From the NCBI GenBank assembly GCA_019321725.1, contig CM033116.1:18745869-18809868 (forward strand): a DNA stretch of 64,000 nucleotides, read 5' to 3'. Positions 1 through 12,231 of this stretch are shown here, piece by piece (position 1 is the first letter of the stretch; each line of letters opens with the position of its first letter). This DNA is from Paulownia fortunei. Its lineage: Eukaryota > Streptophyta > Magnoliopsida > Lamiales > Paulowniaceae. The notes under the pieces are model-generated. The model made no database searches and was not told the origin of the DNA. It was given only the letters and a program-made list of their open reading frames with translations. The position numbers were made by a program, and so were the translations under genes.

Positions 1-2049
1 CCACATAACAATAACCCTTTTCCTGAAGTAGATATTTATTGAACAAGAATATGAGTATGAATATCATCTCTTTAGCTTGTTTTCTTTTCTTAGATTACTG
101 TACTCATTGAATGAAGCTATCTTATATAAGGGAAGTAAAAGGAATGAATAACGTCTTCCAGGCCATAATTAAAAGCTTATGCATCTGGAGCATTAATGTG
201 AACTTTTAAGTAAATTTTCAAATTCTATGGTAGGTTCTCATGCTACTCTAGACCTCATCCATACACTGAGAGACAAAATGTTTTCTCCCAAAGCTTGCTC
301 TCTTCCAATATCTCTATGTAAAGATGGGAAAACAATCTCTTTCCCTCACTAGTGTAGGACAACCTCAGAGGGTTTTTGAGTTTAAAAAAGTTTGAATGCG
401 TAAAGGTCTGTCAGAAAAATGATACAAAAGGAAATTGAAGGAAATTAAGCACAATGAACACTACAGAATTACAAATTGGAAAAAGGAGGATAAATGAAGA
501 AAATACTAGGATTCACTCCTTGATCCCCATGGACCCAAATCTAAGACTAGGATTGCATCATGCAATCCAAAAGACTTGACAAGATCAAGAAATGTAATAA
601 ACATATGTCTCTTTAACGAAAGAAAATTGCACTTATACAGTGTGGATCCCAAAAGGACATAAACTCATTATAAAAAGAAACAACTAAGACATAAAGTCCT
701 CATTATTAAAAGAAAAGACTAACTACATCCACAACTAAGACGTGTGTGGCTAAGCTTATGTTTTTCATCATCATATCTAACAAAATGTTCTTTCAGATTA
801 AGTTGTTGTGTGTGATAAAGTTTTTGTATCGAAAATTACACAGCTGGGGGGTGGGGAATAAATATTCTATAGCTTGTAAGATCTTCTACCAAAAGGAAAG
901 ATACCAACTTATTTTTTAAGAGCTCATAAGCTTTTCTAGATATTCAACCTCCCCTAACATTGATACTACTGCCATCCTTCAGCATCACCAGGTGCCACGA
1001 CTACTCTATCCGTTTCCCTGGCACAATTATCGCTCCAAGTAGCACCTTGCCCCAGGTTCCCCATCAAACATGGACGATAATCCACCTCAACCCCTCAATA
1101 ATCTGCCACCAATTCTAGGAAAACCCAAGTCAAAATTTGTTTTTGAAACCAATTCATTTATTAAAAATGATACCAACAACAAAGTTTACATAGCTGAATG
1201 CTAGTAGTAGTCATCTTATGCGTTCATGTTGGATGTAAATATCGGGCCGATGGGTAATGAACAGGATGATCAAGGAATTAGAGGAAGAGAAACAAAATAG
1301 AAAGCAAAAAGGAACAAAAAACTAAAAATAGTTAGAAGTGGCAATTGACAATTCATTTCTCTTGTAAACCTTCACAAGTTATTAATGACACATTGTTACC
1401 ATGATAAACAAGAAGGAAGATCTTAAAACATTAAATTTTGTTTGAGTTAAATAATTCAGATGGTGGCTATGTGCCTGATAGATCACTTATGATGTAAGAA
1501 TATTTATTATTTTCTATTTTGAGTGGGATTGTGAAGAAGAAATCCAAGCAAGAAAAGTGTTAGAGGAATTCTCTCAACTTAAGGATGATGGGGCCATGCA
1601 AAAACCTTCTCTCATTCATTTGCCTTTAGGTGTGATTCAAAGAGGCTGGGAATATGTGAAGACAAGTCTTGAATGAAAAGATTCATTAGCCAAAGAATGA
1701 TTAAACATGCCATGTTTGCAACGCATGAACATCTAGATGTTAGCTTTAGATTCTGTTTGTAGGCCTTTTGATTTCCAAATATGACAACTACTTTTCAATA
1801 TAACTTAGCAACCTTTTTGTACAATTCTTAACACAATAATTTACTAAGCATACCTATAAACCCCTTTTTCACTAAATCTTCTGATATGCCCTTGCATAGC
1901 TATGATCACAAATATAGGAATATTATTACGCTGAATAAACCATCGGATACAGCACACTATATATAAATACAAACTTAATAATAAAGGATAGACTCAAACA
2001 AAAATGAGGTAAATTGTGAAAAATCATATGTAATATTTCATTCGAACAC
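1..2049. other. Left flank: presumed lipase intron or lost 3' part
   Basis: This stretch follows the second coding exon of the minus-strand lipase gene. I looked on the minus strand for the next expected exon of that family (the segment after ...SSDHVPHR) and did not find it. Either a large intron runs off the left edge or the gene is interrupted. Two patches stand out from the AT-rich background: a GC-richer stretch at about 955-1135 with no recognisable product, and a plus-strand open stretch at 1524-1676 listed separately. No repeats of note were seen otherwise. Confidence 0.5.
1524..1676 (+). other. Possible orphan coding exon, 50 residues plus stop
   Basis: A pyrimidine-rich tract ending in TTTTGAG at 1523 is followed by 50 sense codons and a TGA. 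The translation starts WDCEEEIQARKVLEEFSQ and ends GWEYVKTSLE. Its composition is protein-like, with an acidic amphipathic first half and few of the residues typical of AT-rich noise. It has no in-frame ATG near the start, so it could be only a terminal exon or a pseudogene fragment. I do not recognise the family. It lies on the strand opposite the lipase, within what would be that gene's intron. Chance openness is a real alternative. Confidence 0.22.
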
Positions 2050-3180
2050 CTGTGAGGAACATGATCTGAAGATGGTTGGACGCGCTCTAAAGAAACTACT
2101 TGCCCTCCAAAGTCAGCCTTAAATTTGTTCACTGCTCGAACCATCTCAGCAGCGGGTCTCTATCATGATGGGAATATTAATGTCAAGAATTTGAAAGTAT
2201 TATCCATAGCCAATACAGAAGCTAGCACAGAAAACAGAGTTTCACTACTTTAAGACCCAAATCTGGAAATGAATATGAGAGGTCTCCCAATAACATCCTA
2301 TACAAAATGATAGCATTCACGGTTTGATCAGTTTAAAATTCAACTCTCACTTTGGACAAACTTCAGCTGTCTTTTTCAATGAAAATTACATCCAAAGAAC
2401 ATTGCAAAACTTGTGCTCACATTGTCTGTACTAGTATTTGCATCAGATTCCTAAGTTTCATTAGAAGAATGGCTTTTCTCCATTTCCCACCCCATACACT
2501 TTCTTCCTGCTGACGCTGGTATTATCAACAACATTTTGCGGACTAGGTCAAAATAGATAGTAATGCATTAAAGTTGTAGAAAGAAAAACATAATATATTC
2601 ATAGATAACATCACAAATTAAGCCTTCAAACAAAAATGAAATTTCTATCACAATTATGTAAGCTATACAACTCCCAATTAACAAATAAAAACAAAACCTG
2701 CCTATTCCGATAGTAACAATTTCAAGAAATGAAATCAAACATTGCATTGCGAGCACGAAGCCAAAACAGGAGCATCCCTCCTACCAGTTCACCCATTTTA
2801 ACCAGAAAACAAAACTACTCGCAAACTTAAATGACCAGAAAACTTCACCTAACAAAATTCAAAACTTTTGAATATCAACATCAACAATTTCCACTGAAAA
2901 TGAAAGAGCAATGCACCTTGTAGACGCACTCGGAGAGGACCATGCAACAGAGAATTTCCTGCAAATCGGAAAGCGTCTCAGCCTTGACGGCGTTACACAA
3001 GTCCTGCAATTGCTTCTTGCGGCACTCCAACTCTTCCTGAATCTTCTTTTGCTGTTCGCGGCGGCCGTTGGGCCACGGCCACTGCACCACCATCCTCCAC
3101 GGCGGCGGCCACGTCACCCTCATGATTTTGGTACTCTGATCTCTGATCCATGTCTCCACTCTCCTCTGCAGTGTCTCCAT
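2050..3180 (-). CDS. Class 3 lipase-like protein, N-terminal exons only (partial)
   Basis: Two coding exons read on the minus strand. Exon 1 is 3180-2917 (88 codons, MET LQRRVETWIRDQ...SECVYK, donor GTGCAT). Exon 2 is 2159-2050 (RPAAEMVRAVNKFKADFGGQ..., acceptor ATAG, donor GTGTTC, ending in a split Arg codon). The sequence matches my memory of the N-terminus of plant class 3 lipase family proteins of the At3g07400 type, which are about 1000 residues long. Those have a long N-terminal region before an alpha/beta-hydrolase domain with a GHSLGG nucleophile elbow. Only about the first 124 residues are here, so no catalytic residues are visible. Residues 45-60 are rich in Glu, Lys and Arg and probably helical. 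The gene points away from CYB561-DOMON. The substrate is unknown. The 3' part should lie left of the window unless the gene is broken. Confidence 0.72.
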
Positions 3181-3196
3181 TACCCATGCAATCTAT

Positions 3197-3205
3197 AAAC
3201 CCTAA
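3197..3205 (+). promoter_or_regulatory. Telo-box-like AAACCCTAA in the lipase leader
   Basis: An AAACCCTAA word lies 17 bases upstream of the lipase ATG (it reads TTAGGGTTT on the gene strand). Telo-boxes of this kind are common near transcription starts of plant housekeeping genes. At this distance it is probably in the 5' untranslated leader. A single 9-base match is weak evidence. Confidence 0.35.
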
Positions 3206-4721
3206 TTATATTACTCACGGTGACGAGAGAGACGGGGAAGAAGATCTGGCGGTTATTTGGTGGCGCGCGGGGTTTTTGGGCCGCCTATATGCGATGTGAA
3301 ATGTGGAGGGTATATGCCCGAATCCATATCTCTATTATTCTTGTTCATGATTTTCTAAAATTGTATCATATAGACAGTATTGTGCTTGAACAGAAGTAAT
3401 GAATTTATTTATTTATTTTTGAATGAATTAATTTTCAAAAGTAAATTTTTAGTATTTTTATTTCCCTTAAACCTAATTTTTTTTTACATTTTACTCATGT
3501 TGTAAATTTGAAGCACTTTGTTTTTTCATTTTATATTTATTATAACATTTTATTTCTTTAATATTAATTTACAATGTTATTTGTCAATGAATATTTTTTT
3601 CCATAAAAAAATATATCATAATATTTTTAAACTTTTTTTTTTGGAGAATATATTAAAATGATCAGATTTAGGGAGTGAACTTGCGTTTACCTTTTTGTTT
3701 TAGATAATTTATAGGTTTTTGTATGAAGTATTATCATACTAAATATTTTCATATAATAATAATTTTATGAAATTCATATCAATTCAAAATATAATGAACT
3801 GTTTATACTATTCCTCATGTCATTTTAAAGTGATTTATTTATTTTACTATCTATATAATATGGACAGAATCTTATTTTATATGCAAAAGAAAAATATTTT
3901 AATTTGACTTTTTTAAGTTAAATGTATATTTTAATTGATAGGGAATATGGGATAATACTTGGAAAAATTCATCTTGAACCAAATATTTACATTATAGTAT
4001 TTGAGAAAATGTCAATTATTGGAAGAAAAAAATAAAAAAACATATGAAAAAATTGTGATATAGGCAATATATGTCATAATTTCATATTTTGTTATATAAT
4101 TGAAAAATTATTAACAAGAAGTTGGATTAGACATAATAAATACCAGAGAATTTAGATTGAAATGTTGTAAATACAATAAAATCGTCAAATCATACCTTAC
4201 TATATCGAAAATGCATAATATTGAATATTATGGGATGTGTATAAAAAGTAAAGTTTTGATATTAAACATCCAAATAACTCAAATATTGATATGGTACAAA
4301 TTTAGGGGAAAAAAAACCTAAGAAACGAACCATGTGCGTGCCTAATTTCGTATACGCACGTCTTGATAATTGAAAATAATCTTACTTTTATTTATGAACT
4401 TAAAAAAAAAAAGTAATCGAATATTTGATTTGAAAAATGTATTATATATTATGTATTATACTTTATGAGTGATACTTAATATTAATAAATAATTTATAAT
4501 TTTTATGTGAAACTTAAAAAATACCGTTTATGTTATTATAAGTACTAATTAATTATAATTAAAATAAAAAATAATTTTTTGCATATTTTTTTAAAAAAAT
4601 TTTGAACTTAAATTTGCAAAAAATATTGTTATTTTTTTAACCTAATAAAAAAACTTAAATTTGAAAAAAAAAATTAAGCATATGAACCAAAACAAAAGTG
4701 ACTAAATTAATTTATGAAATT

Positions 4722-5071
4722 TTTAAAAAATAATTTTTTCATTACATTGCATTGATAAAATACAATTTACTAAATTTTAATTTTTGAATTTAATGTTATT
4801 ATATGAAATCAATCAAACATTACAATAATTTAATAATATTAAATGAGAAGTTGATGAATAAACAGTAGATATTGTAAAATAATATTATTAAATATTTTTA
4901 AAAAATAATTTTTTCATTACATTGCATTGATAAAATACAATTTACTAAATTTTAATTTTTGAATTTAATGTTATTATATGAAATCAATCAAACATTACAA
5001 TAATTTAATAATATTAAATGAGAAGTTGATGAATAAACAGTAGATATTGTAAAATAATATTATTAAATATT
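4722..5071. repeat. Perfect 175-bp tandem duplication
   Basis: The unit beginning near 4722 recurs from 4897. I read both copies base by base from TAATTTTTTCATTACATTGC onward and saw no difference. A partial third start follows at about 5072 before the sequences diverge. The unit is AT-rich and non-coding. Exact identity in such DNA implies a recent duplication, or possibly an assembly artefact. Confidence 0.9.
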
Positions 5072-5318
5072 TTTAAAAAATAATAAATTTATTTATTATT
5101 AAAATAATTGTAAAGTAGCATTATTAGATAATTTTCAAAATTTTACTTATTATTAAAATGAAATGTATAATACTTAAATATAAGATTTGATTTGTAAAGA
5201 GAGATATATTATCAATTATATTGATTTTAAAAAACAAGACAAGCAATTTGAAGGAAAAAAAATAAAAAAATAAATTATGAGACTTATTTATGCACTTATT
5301 GAAAAATTATAAACATAC

Positions 5319-5403
5319 GGTTCATTAGCTCAGTTGGTTATAATGTTTTGTTAATAACTTGGATAATAACTTGGAGCCACAGGTTTTGAACCTGCATAAG
5401 ACA
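5319..5403 (+). pseudogene. Degraded tRNA-Ile-like sequence
   Basis: The segment starts GGTTCATTAGCTCAGTTGG, which closely resembles the acceptor stem, D-arm and A box of cytosolic tRNA-Ile(AAU). It ends with a B-box-like GGTTTTGAACC followed by CTGCATAAG. A TTAATAAC anticodon-loop-like stretch lies between. The middle has a small duplication (ATAACTTGG occurs twice), so the cloverleaf is too long and the acceptor stem does not close. It is best read as a tRNA pseudogene or the head of a tRNA-derived SINE. An A/T-rich tail follows, which fits a SINE, but no SINE body was identified. Confidence 0.55.
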
Positions 5404-7454
5404 CTATTTTGATTAAAAAATAAAAATAAAAATTAAAAAATCATCGAGTTGGACGTGATTCCGGCCCGTAAACTCACAGAACCGTGAGCCGTGGTCAACG
5501 GATCACGGGTCGAGTCCGAACCGTGGTCGAATCTAGTTGAACCGATCCGATTGTTTAAATCGATATTAAAATCGATTTAATAATAACAACATTTGATTTT
5601 GTCAAAAGTAATAAAATTTTTAAGATAATATACATATTAAACCATTTATATGAATAAAATATTAAAATTTTAATTTTATAAAAAATAAAATACTTAAATA
5701 ATAAATTTATATTAAATATATATACATCTACGATAATAGTTAATACCAAAATCGCATTATTTATGGTCATTTACTCGGAGATTCCGGACTACAAAACTAG
5801 GATTGTTGATTTGCTATGACAGCCTGCACGCTTCTCACTCCATCTAACTGGCTCCATGTGCTTGATGCTTGATACCTTCTTCCACTAACTCCTTACGTGG
5901 CATTACTTCATTGGTCGCTCTTTCAGAAAGCCTGTTTCCTATCAAGGCGTGTTTGGCAGGACGGACAATCTAATTTTGCTTTTTCTGCAACTAGCTCAAA
6001 TTAAAGTATTAAGTTTGTATAAATTAATCATTTTTAGCTTGAATCTAGCTTTGAATCTTCTATTCTATATTTCATAATTTGCCCTCTCTTTCATGCTTGG
6101 GATAAGTGTTACTTGTATAAAAAAATAAAATCGATTTAATATAATTATAATTATTTTCGATATGTATTTCTAATCATTTATTTTAATTAATACTGTATTG
6201 CATTTTATATATACACGTTAAACATATAAATTATTCTTTAAATATTACATTTAACGTATATTAATGAAATATAATACAAAATGCAAGATCAAATTAGAAT
6301 ATAATATTCAAAGTAATTTTTACAACATCTAATAAACTCACAATTAAAAGATATCTTTTAAAGAGGAAATTTCCAATAATGTTTAACTCTCACAAGATAT
6401 TGGAGGAGTTTTGACTTAATAAGGTATTTAAAAAAAAAAATCCTTGGAAGAAAATCAAATTTAGGAAAAATGAAAAATTCCAATCTATTTGCATGTTTTA
6501 GGGAAATATTGAGATCAGATTGAGTTTATTGATAGCCACTCTTATAAAAGTTCATAATTATACCACTGATTTTTATTTTTATTTTTGGATTGATTATACA
6601 TTCAAGTTGAATAATTGATATTAATTGATTTTCATTCTCTCAAAGTGCTTAGAATATTTGCCCACGAAGTTGAAAGTTTCTTTTCTTGTGAATTTTTTAT
6701 TTTTTTTAAACAAGAAATTACTATAATAATTAATTCGAAATTCAAGATTTAGCTGCCAGCTCTTAAAACACGTAATTTATATATTATTTTGGGATAAATT
6801 AAAAAAAATTAATAAAATTTTGTTCACATGGTAAATTAGTCATTAAAATTATGATTAATTTGGAAATATATCCATACAATTTTTTTTAATTATTTTGTAA
6901 GAAACAATGCATTTATGTGTGAAGATTATGAATAAAAATTATATTATCTAGTAAATTTTAATATATATATATATTTAAAAAATAGAAAAACCACATAGTA
7001 TAATATAATCTTATTAAAATATGAATAAAACTCGAGAAAATAAATAGGTATATTCATAAAAAAATTGAGAAATTTTGTTAGAATACTATTTATGAAAGAT
7101 ATACAGTGATTTCAATGTTTTATTAAAATATCTAGTTTTATTAAGTTATTTTTCAAAATTTGGAGAATTTTATTACTATAGAAATTACTCTTAATTGATA
7201 TTCCTTTTTTTTTTCCAATAAATGCAAATCGATGAATTTAAGTAATTAATCCTAAATATCTAATAATAATATTCCCTCAATAAAGGAACAATGAAAAAAT
7301 AGTAAAAGATTGCACCTCCAAATCTCCTCCCTACCAAACACAGCCTTGCATACAATTTTCCTCGTATCCCATCATTGTCCTCCCCTCCATATATGTCGCT
7401 AAATTTCCCAAAAACATTGGCCATTCTCGCTTTTTCTGCTCTCTCTTTCCATCA

Positions 7455-9364
7455 ATGGCGTCTTCCTCTAAAGTCCTCGCCACTTTCTTTCTGCTAACAA
7501 CAGTTTCTCTGTTCTCACCGTCAAAGTCGGCCACGTGCACGTCACAGGCCTTCACCAACAACAAGCTCTATACTTTCTGCAACGACCTCCCTGCCCTCAA
7601 TTCCTACCTCCACTGGGCCTACGATCCGGCTCAATCCACCCTTTCCATCGCCTTCATCGCCCCTCCGGCCCGGCCCGGTGGATGGGTTTCATGGGCCATC
7701 AATCCAACGAGCACCGGCATGGTGGGCTCGCAGGCCCTCATCGCATTCAGGGATGCCAGGGGTGAAATGACTGTTAAGGCCTACAACGTCTCGTCTTACG
7801 GCCCGTTAACGGAGTCTAAGGTTTGGTACGAGGTGAAGGAGTCGTCTGCGGAATTTTCCGGTGGGGTTATCAGGCTCTTCGCCACCTTGGTGTTGCCGGA
7901 GAAGGGGAAGACAACGGTGAACCACGTGTGGCAGGTGGGTCCCTCCGTCACGGGTGGGGTGCCGGATAAGCACGAGTTTCAGCCGGGGAACTTGAACTCG
8001 AAAGGTAGTCTTGACTTGTTGAGAGGACAGAGCAGTGGTGGCGCCGGCGGTAACTCTAGAACAAAGAAGAGGAATGTGAGTTTCCTTTTTCTAGTAATTG
8101 TTTTTTGGTACACTGACTGTTAGTTGTGATATTATTTATTGCTATTATCATAATTTACCATGGAATGATTTTTGACGTTGGATATTGCAGCAGCGGTCTA
8201 TATAGTAAGAAAAACAAGAAATTTGTTGAAGTTCTGAGAAAATATGATATATTCCTATGAAGATGAATATTTTCTTTTTTTTTTTTAATTTTTGTTTTTA
8301 GGAGAAATTGTGAAGAAGATCAATGGAACATAATTTTAGTTTTAGTAAACATATTTGTTGGTTTCTGCTGTTGGGATTTTGTCAATTCTAATCAAATATG
8401 GGGATTGATTGTGATAATGGCTTCAGATTCATGGGGTACTGAATGTTGTGAGCTGGGGGATTATGTTCCCAATTGGGATCATCATTGCAAGGTACTTGAG
8501 GGCGTTTCCATCTGCGGATCCAGCCTGGTTTTATCTTCATGTTTCCTGCCAGGTATCTGCCTATGCCATTGGAGTTGCTGGCTGGGGAACTGGTCTAAAG
8601 CTTGGTAGTGAATCCAAGGGCGTCACGTATTCTTACCATCGCAATATTGGGATTTCACTCTTTGCTCTAGCAACTGTGCAGGTAGTTTCACTCGCCATAC
8701 CTCTGAATCTGATCAACTTTAGATTTTACTTGTTCTAATGGTAGACAATGACTCATTTCTTTGAGTTACTACAATTGTGACTCTAAAGTAATATTTCTAA
8801 CCATGAAGGGATGTATAATCTTGTTTATTTCCATCCTTAAACAATCCTCTACCAGTTCTCAGAGCCATAAGAAAATCATATGACTTCGGCATTTTGATTT
8901 GGGGAAAGCATAGCCATTGGAAAAACAGGATTTAAAAGCCTCTCTTCATCAACGTGTTTATCGATAATGTGGTCGAATTGTTTCACCAAGTTGCTGTTCA
9001 AATGAACTGTATCTGACTTTGGATGTTCTGTCTTTGGCTTTTCATATAGGTATTTGCATTGTTGCTGAGACCCAAAAAGGACCACAAGTATCGGTTTTAC
9101 TGGAACATATACCATCACGGAATCGGATATGCAATACTCGTCCTCGCCATCATCAATGTGTTCAAAGGTTTGGATATCTTAAAGCCTGAACCCAAGTGGA
9201 GAGATGCATACATTGTTGTGATTGCAGTGTTGGGAGGCGTTGCTGCATTGTTGGAAGCAATCACATGGATTATCACTCTAAGGAGGAACAAGTCCAGTAC
9301 GTCTACGAAGCCGTATGATGGCCTTAGCAATGGACACAGCAGGCAAGAACCTCTGGCCCCATGA
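7455..9364 (+). CDS. Cytochrome b561 and DOMON domain-containing protein
   Basis: Three exons, all phase 0: 7455-8075, 8427-8681 and 9050-9364, giving 396 residues, a usual length for the family. Residues 1-25 are a signal peptide. Residues 45-185 are a DOMON domain with the probable heme ligands Met89 (in STGMVGSQA) and His173 (in [11 protein letters not shown]). Exons 2-3 encode the b561 membrane core of about five helices, with conserved histidines at 209 (IHGVLN), 245 (YLHVSC), 278 (YHRNIG) and 314/315 (YHHGIGY). The family carries electrons across the plasma membrane, with cytosolic ascorbate as likely donor and the extracellular DOMON heme as exit. It resembles the At5g47530/At4g17280 group. 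The frame running past 8075 to a stop at 8123 is intron read-through. It lies between lipase and AIR12, and its first exon is the counterpart of the whole AIR12 gene. Confidence 0.95.
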
Positions 9365-11235
9365 TCAATTGGTATACATATTATCATTTGTATCCATCCC
9401 TTCTGTTAACTTCCTTGAGATGAAATAGAGGGCTGGCCCCTTCAAGCTGTTGTGCCATTTTAGCTCACTTCTTTGTGGTTTCATCCACATGTACAATTAG
9501 CTAGTCTGGCATACGCCATACATATTTATATATACGAACTGGAATTCATTATTTTTCTGGCTGAACTATATGTGACACTTTGCCCCTTGAAGCTATGAAG
9601 GCTTACTTCCCCTCAAAATAAAAAACTATAATTATTTTTTTAATTTTATAACTCTTTGCAAAATATGTAGGAAATATTCAACTTAATAATATAAAGAAAC
9701 CAATTTAATTAAACCAATTATAAACTGTTAAGAGTTGATTTTTACACTTGTATTAAAAATAAAATCAATTTTATTCCTAATTAACATAAATAATCTTTAA
9801 GTAATTAAAAGAATTCATTAGTGAGAACATGTTCGAATATAACAAGAGATGGGGTCGGCGTTAGGACTTAGGCACATGCTGGCTTATTAATTTGCTGTTT
9901 AAGTAGGAGGATCATGTGCAACCCTTAAATATGGGATTCCTGTTCCTCGTTTCCTTCATGTTTTTGATCTAAATTTGATTATTCTTACCATGTTTTGGGA
10001 CTTTATACCTGTCATCCTTCCTTGTTAAGAAATTTACAGGAATAATGTCGAAAACTGGTCTGCTTCATTTTGTGGCCTTAGCCTACAGCTGCCTTTTTCA
10101 TGCTTAATAAGAAAACAAACTAGTTCACTTTGTTAAAGTGTCGACTACGTGCACTTGTGTTTACGCCGATATCAGGATGCCTTGTGCAATAGTGGCTGTA
10201 TTGTTTAGTGTTCAAAAATAACTATAATTTGTGGCTCAAACAGAAATATTGAAATTTAGTGGAGACATTCCCAATACATTTTTTTAAATTGATTGGATCA
10301 TATATAAATATATAAATAATAGTTTTTTTTATATTTCATTTTATGATATTATTAAGTATACGTTGAATTGTTCATAAACTCATTTGAGCAATATCTAGGG
10401 TTCAATTTTTTTTTCCCTAAATAGCTCCCATCCCAAAAACCGGGATTAGTTTCACAAAGTTTCACAAATTTGAAAGAGTCTAAAAATAGTATTTTTTGTT
10501 TTAAAAATGTTAAATGTGAAAATAAAGAAAAAATACTAGGAAACAAAATCAACTTACATTTTTTAAAACCCAAGTGGAATTCAGCTCAAACGATGTTGGG
10601 AATATTTGGTTTATTTTGGATCTATTTTGAGAGAAAGTGTTTAATTAAAAGATATTAAAAAATATGTTTAATTAAAAGATATATTGAAAAATATGATGTA
10701 TGTTTAGTCTTATTATTTAGAAAATAAAAAAAAAAGTTAAAAAATGAATCTAAACATAAAATAGATGGATCGACATTATGCAAAAATCCTTGAAATAATA
10801 TACAAAATATACAATACATCAAATATATAAATAATTATCAAAATTTATGAATTATAAATAAGTGTTTCATCAAAATATAATAATATAATGACAATATATC
10901 GATTATAGCATACAAATATACTGTTATAGTTTGGTTGAATTCCACTTTTAGGTTTAAAAGTCTTTTCCTTTTTGGAGTTGATGCAAGTCCAGGGCTCCCA
11001 CCACTCATAATCTATAGCTTTTAGCTTTGCACTCCACTGCTTTGACTTTCGTTATGCTCTTGCCCCTTAGTCAAAATCTAGGATGTGGGGCTCCAGGAAA
11101 ACGTGTTTTACATCTTTTCAGTTTTACTGACTTCTGGAAGGACAGATGTCAGGATTAAGAACGCGCGTTCTTGTTCCTCGGGACAAGAAGGTTGCTAGAA
11201 TATTTTCATAAACGTGTCTATGATAAGTCTTTATA

Positions 11236-12231
11236 TCATTTTACCCCTTTAATTATATTAATTATCCCCCGTACACTTAAAATTTTCATTTACTTCATTC
11301 GTCTAAAAAAAAATTAGATAAATGGACATAAATATCCTTAAGCATTAATAAATAAAAAAAATCACTTTGTCCCCAATTATAACTTGTATAACATTTGCCC
11401 CCTATATAATCAAAATTTCAACTATTTTGACCCCAAACTTTATTCAACATAAAAAATTAATTAGATATTGTGTAATTTTTATTTTAATAAGTCTAAATAA
11501 AATACTAATAGATTAAAATACATATAATTATTATTAATATTATTACTAAACATGAAGGAAAACATTGAAAAATAAATGTTGAAGAAAAAACCCCTCTACA
11601 ATCAAATATATCAATAATTTTGATCCAAAATTTTTATTCTAATTAAAAAAAATTGAATATGTTTTATATAATTTAAACAAACACAAAATTATTAATAAAA
11701 CATATACTACTAAAATAAAATGAATATAGTATTTCTATTACATAAACATAAACATAAACATATAAAGCATATTCAATTTTTTTTAAATTAGAAGAAAAAT
11801 TTTAGGTCAAAATTATTAATATATTTGATTGTAGAGGGTTTTTCCTTCAACATTTATTTTTCAATGTTTTCCTTAAATAATTTTATAACTTGAAATATTC
11901 TTTCATGTTTAGTAATAATATTAATAATAATTATATGTGTTTTAATCTATTAGTATTTTATTTAGACTTATTAAAATAAAAAATACATAATATTTAATTA
12001 ATTTTTTATGTTGAATAAAGTTTGAGGTCAAAATAGTTGAAATTTTGATTATAAAGAGAACAATTGCTATACAAGTTATAATTGGGGGTAACGTGATTTT
12101 ATTTATTTATTAATGTTTAAGGGTATTTATGTCCATCTACCTAATTTTTTTGAGATGAAGGGGGTAAATGAAAAATTTAATTGTATATAGGGGTAATTGA
12201 TGCAAACCCTTTAATACAATGGGTAAAATGA
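11236..12231. mobile_element. Long foldback (inverted-repeat) element, about 1 kb
   Basis: The left arm (about 11236-11661) is repeated in reverse complement by the right arm (about 11768-12231) around a loop of roughly 106 bases. The arms match in order: TCATTTTACCC at the left against GGGTAAAATGA at the right, AAATGGACATAAATA against TATTTATGTCCAT, ACAATCAAATATAT against ATATATTTGATTGT, and ATTGAATATG against CATATTCAAT at the inner edge. The right arm carries about 30 extra bases near 11875-11905. There is no coding capacity. Target-site duplications were not clear. The structure is typical of Mutator-like or other foldback MITEs and could be transcribed into a long hairpin. Confidence 0.8.

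Larger units (their letters stand above)
3206..7454. other. AT-rich intergenic DNA between divergent lipase and CYB561-DOMON genes
   Basis: No gene was recognised. The stretch holds the 175-bp tandem duplication (4722-5071) and the tRNA-like sequence (5319-5403), both listed separately. It also has a GC-richer patch at about 5440-5550 with repeated words such as CCGTGGTC and GAACCG, which resembles the end of a degraded hAT-like element. The reading frame at 5555-5770 is low-complexity Ile/Asn/Lys noise. The promoter of the DOMON gene should lie in the last few hundred bases; a CATATATG word near 7388 is a possible TATA element. Confidence 0.6.

Noticed and set aside
5555..5770. 71-residue minus-strand frame
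   Set aside because: Ile/Asn/Lys/Tyr-rich translation typical of A/T-rich spacer.
8076..8123. C-terminal extension of the DOMON exon to a stop at 8123
   Set aside because: GTGAGT at 8076 is a strong donor and the b561 exons continue in phase from 8427; the extension is intron read-through.
9115..9387. Antisense frame over CYB561-DOMON exon 3
   Set aside because: It mirrors the transmembrane coding sequence of the real exon; no independent evidence.
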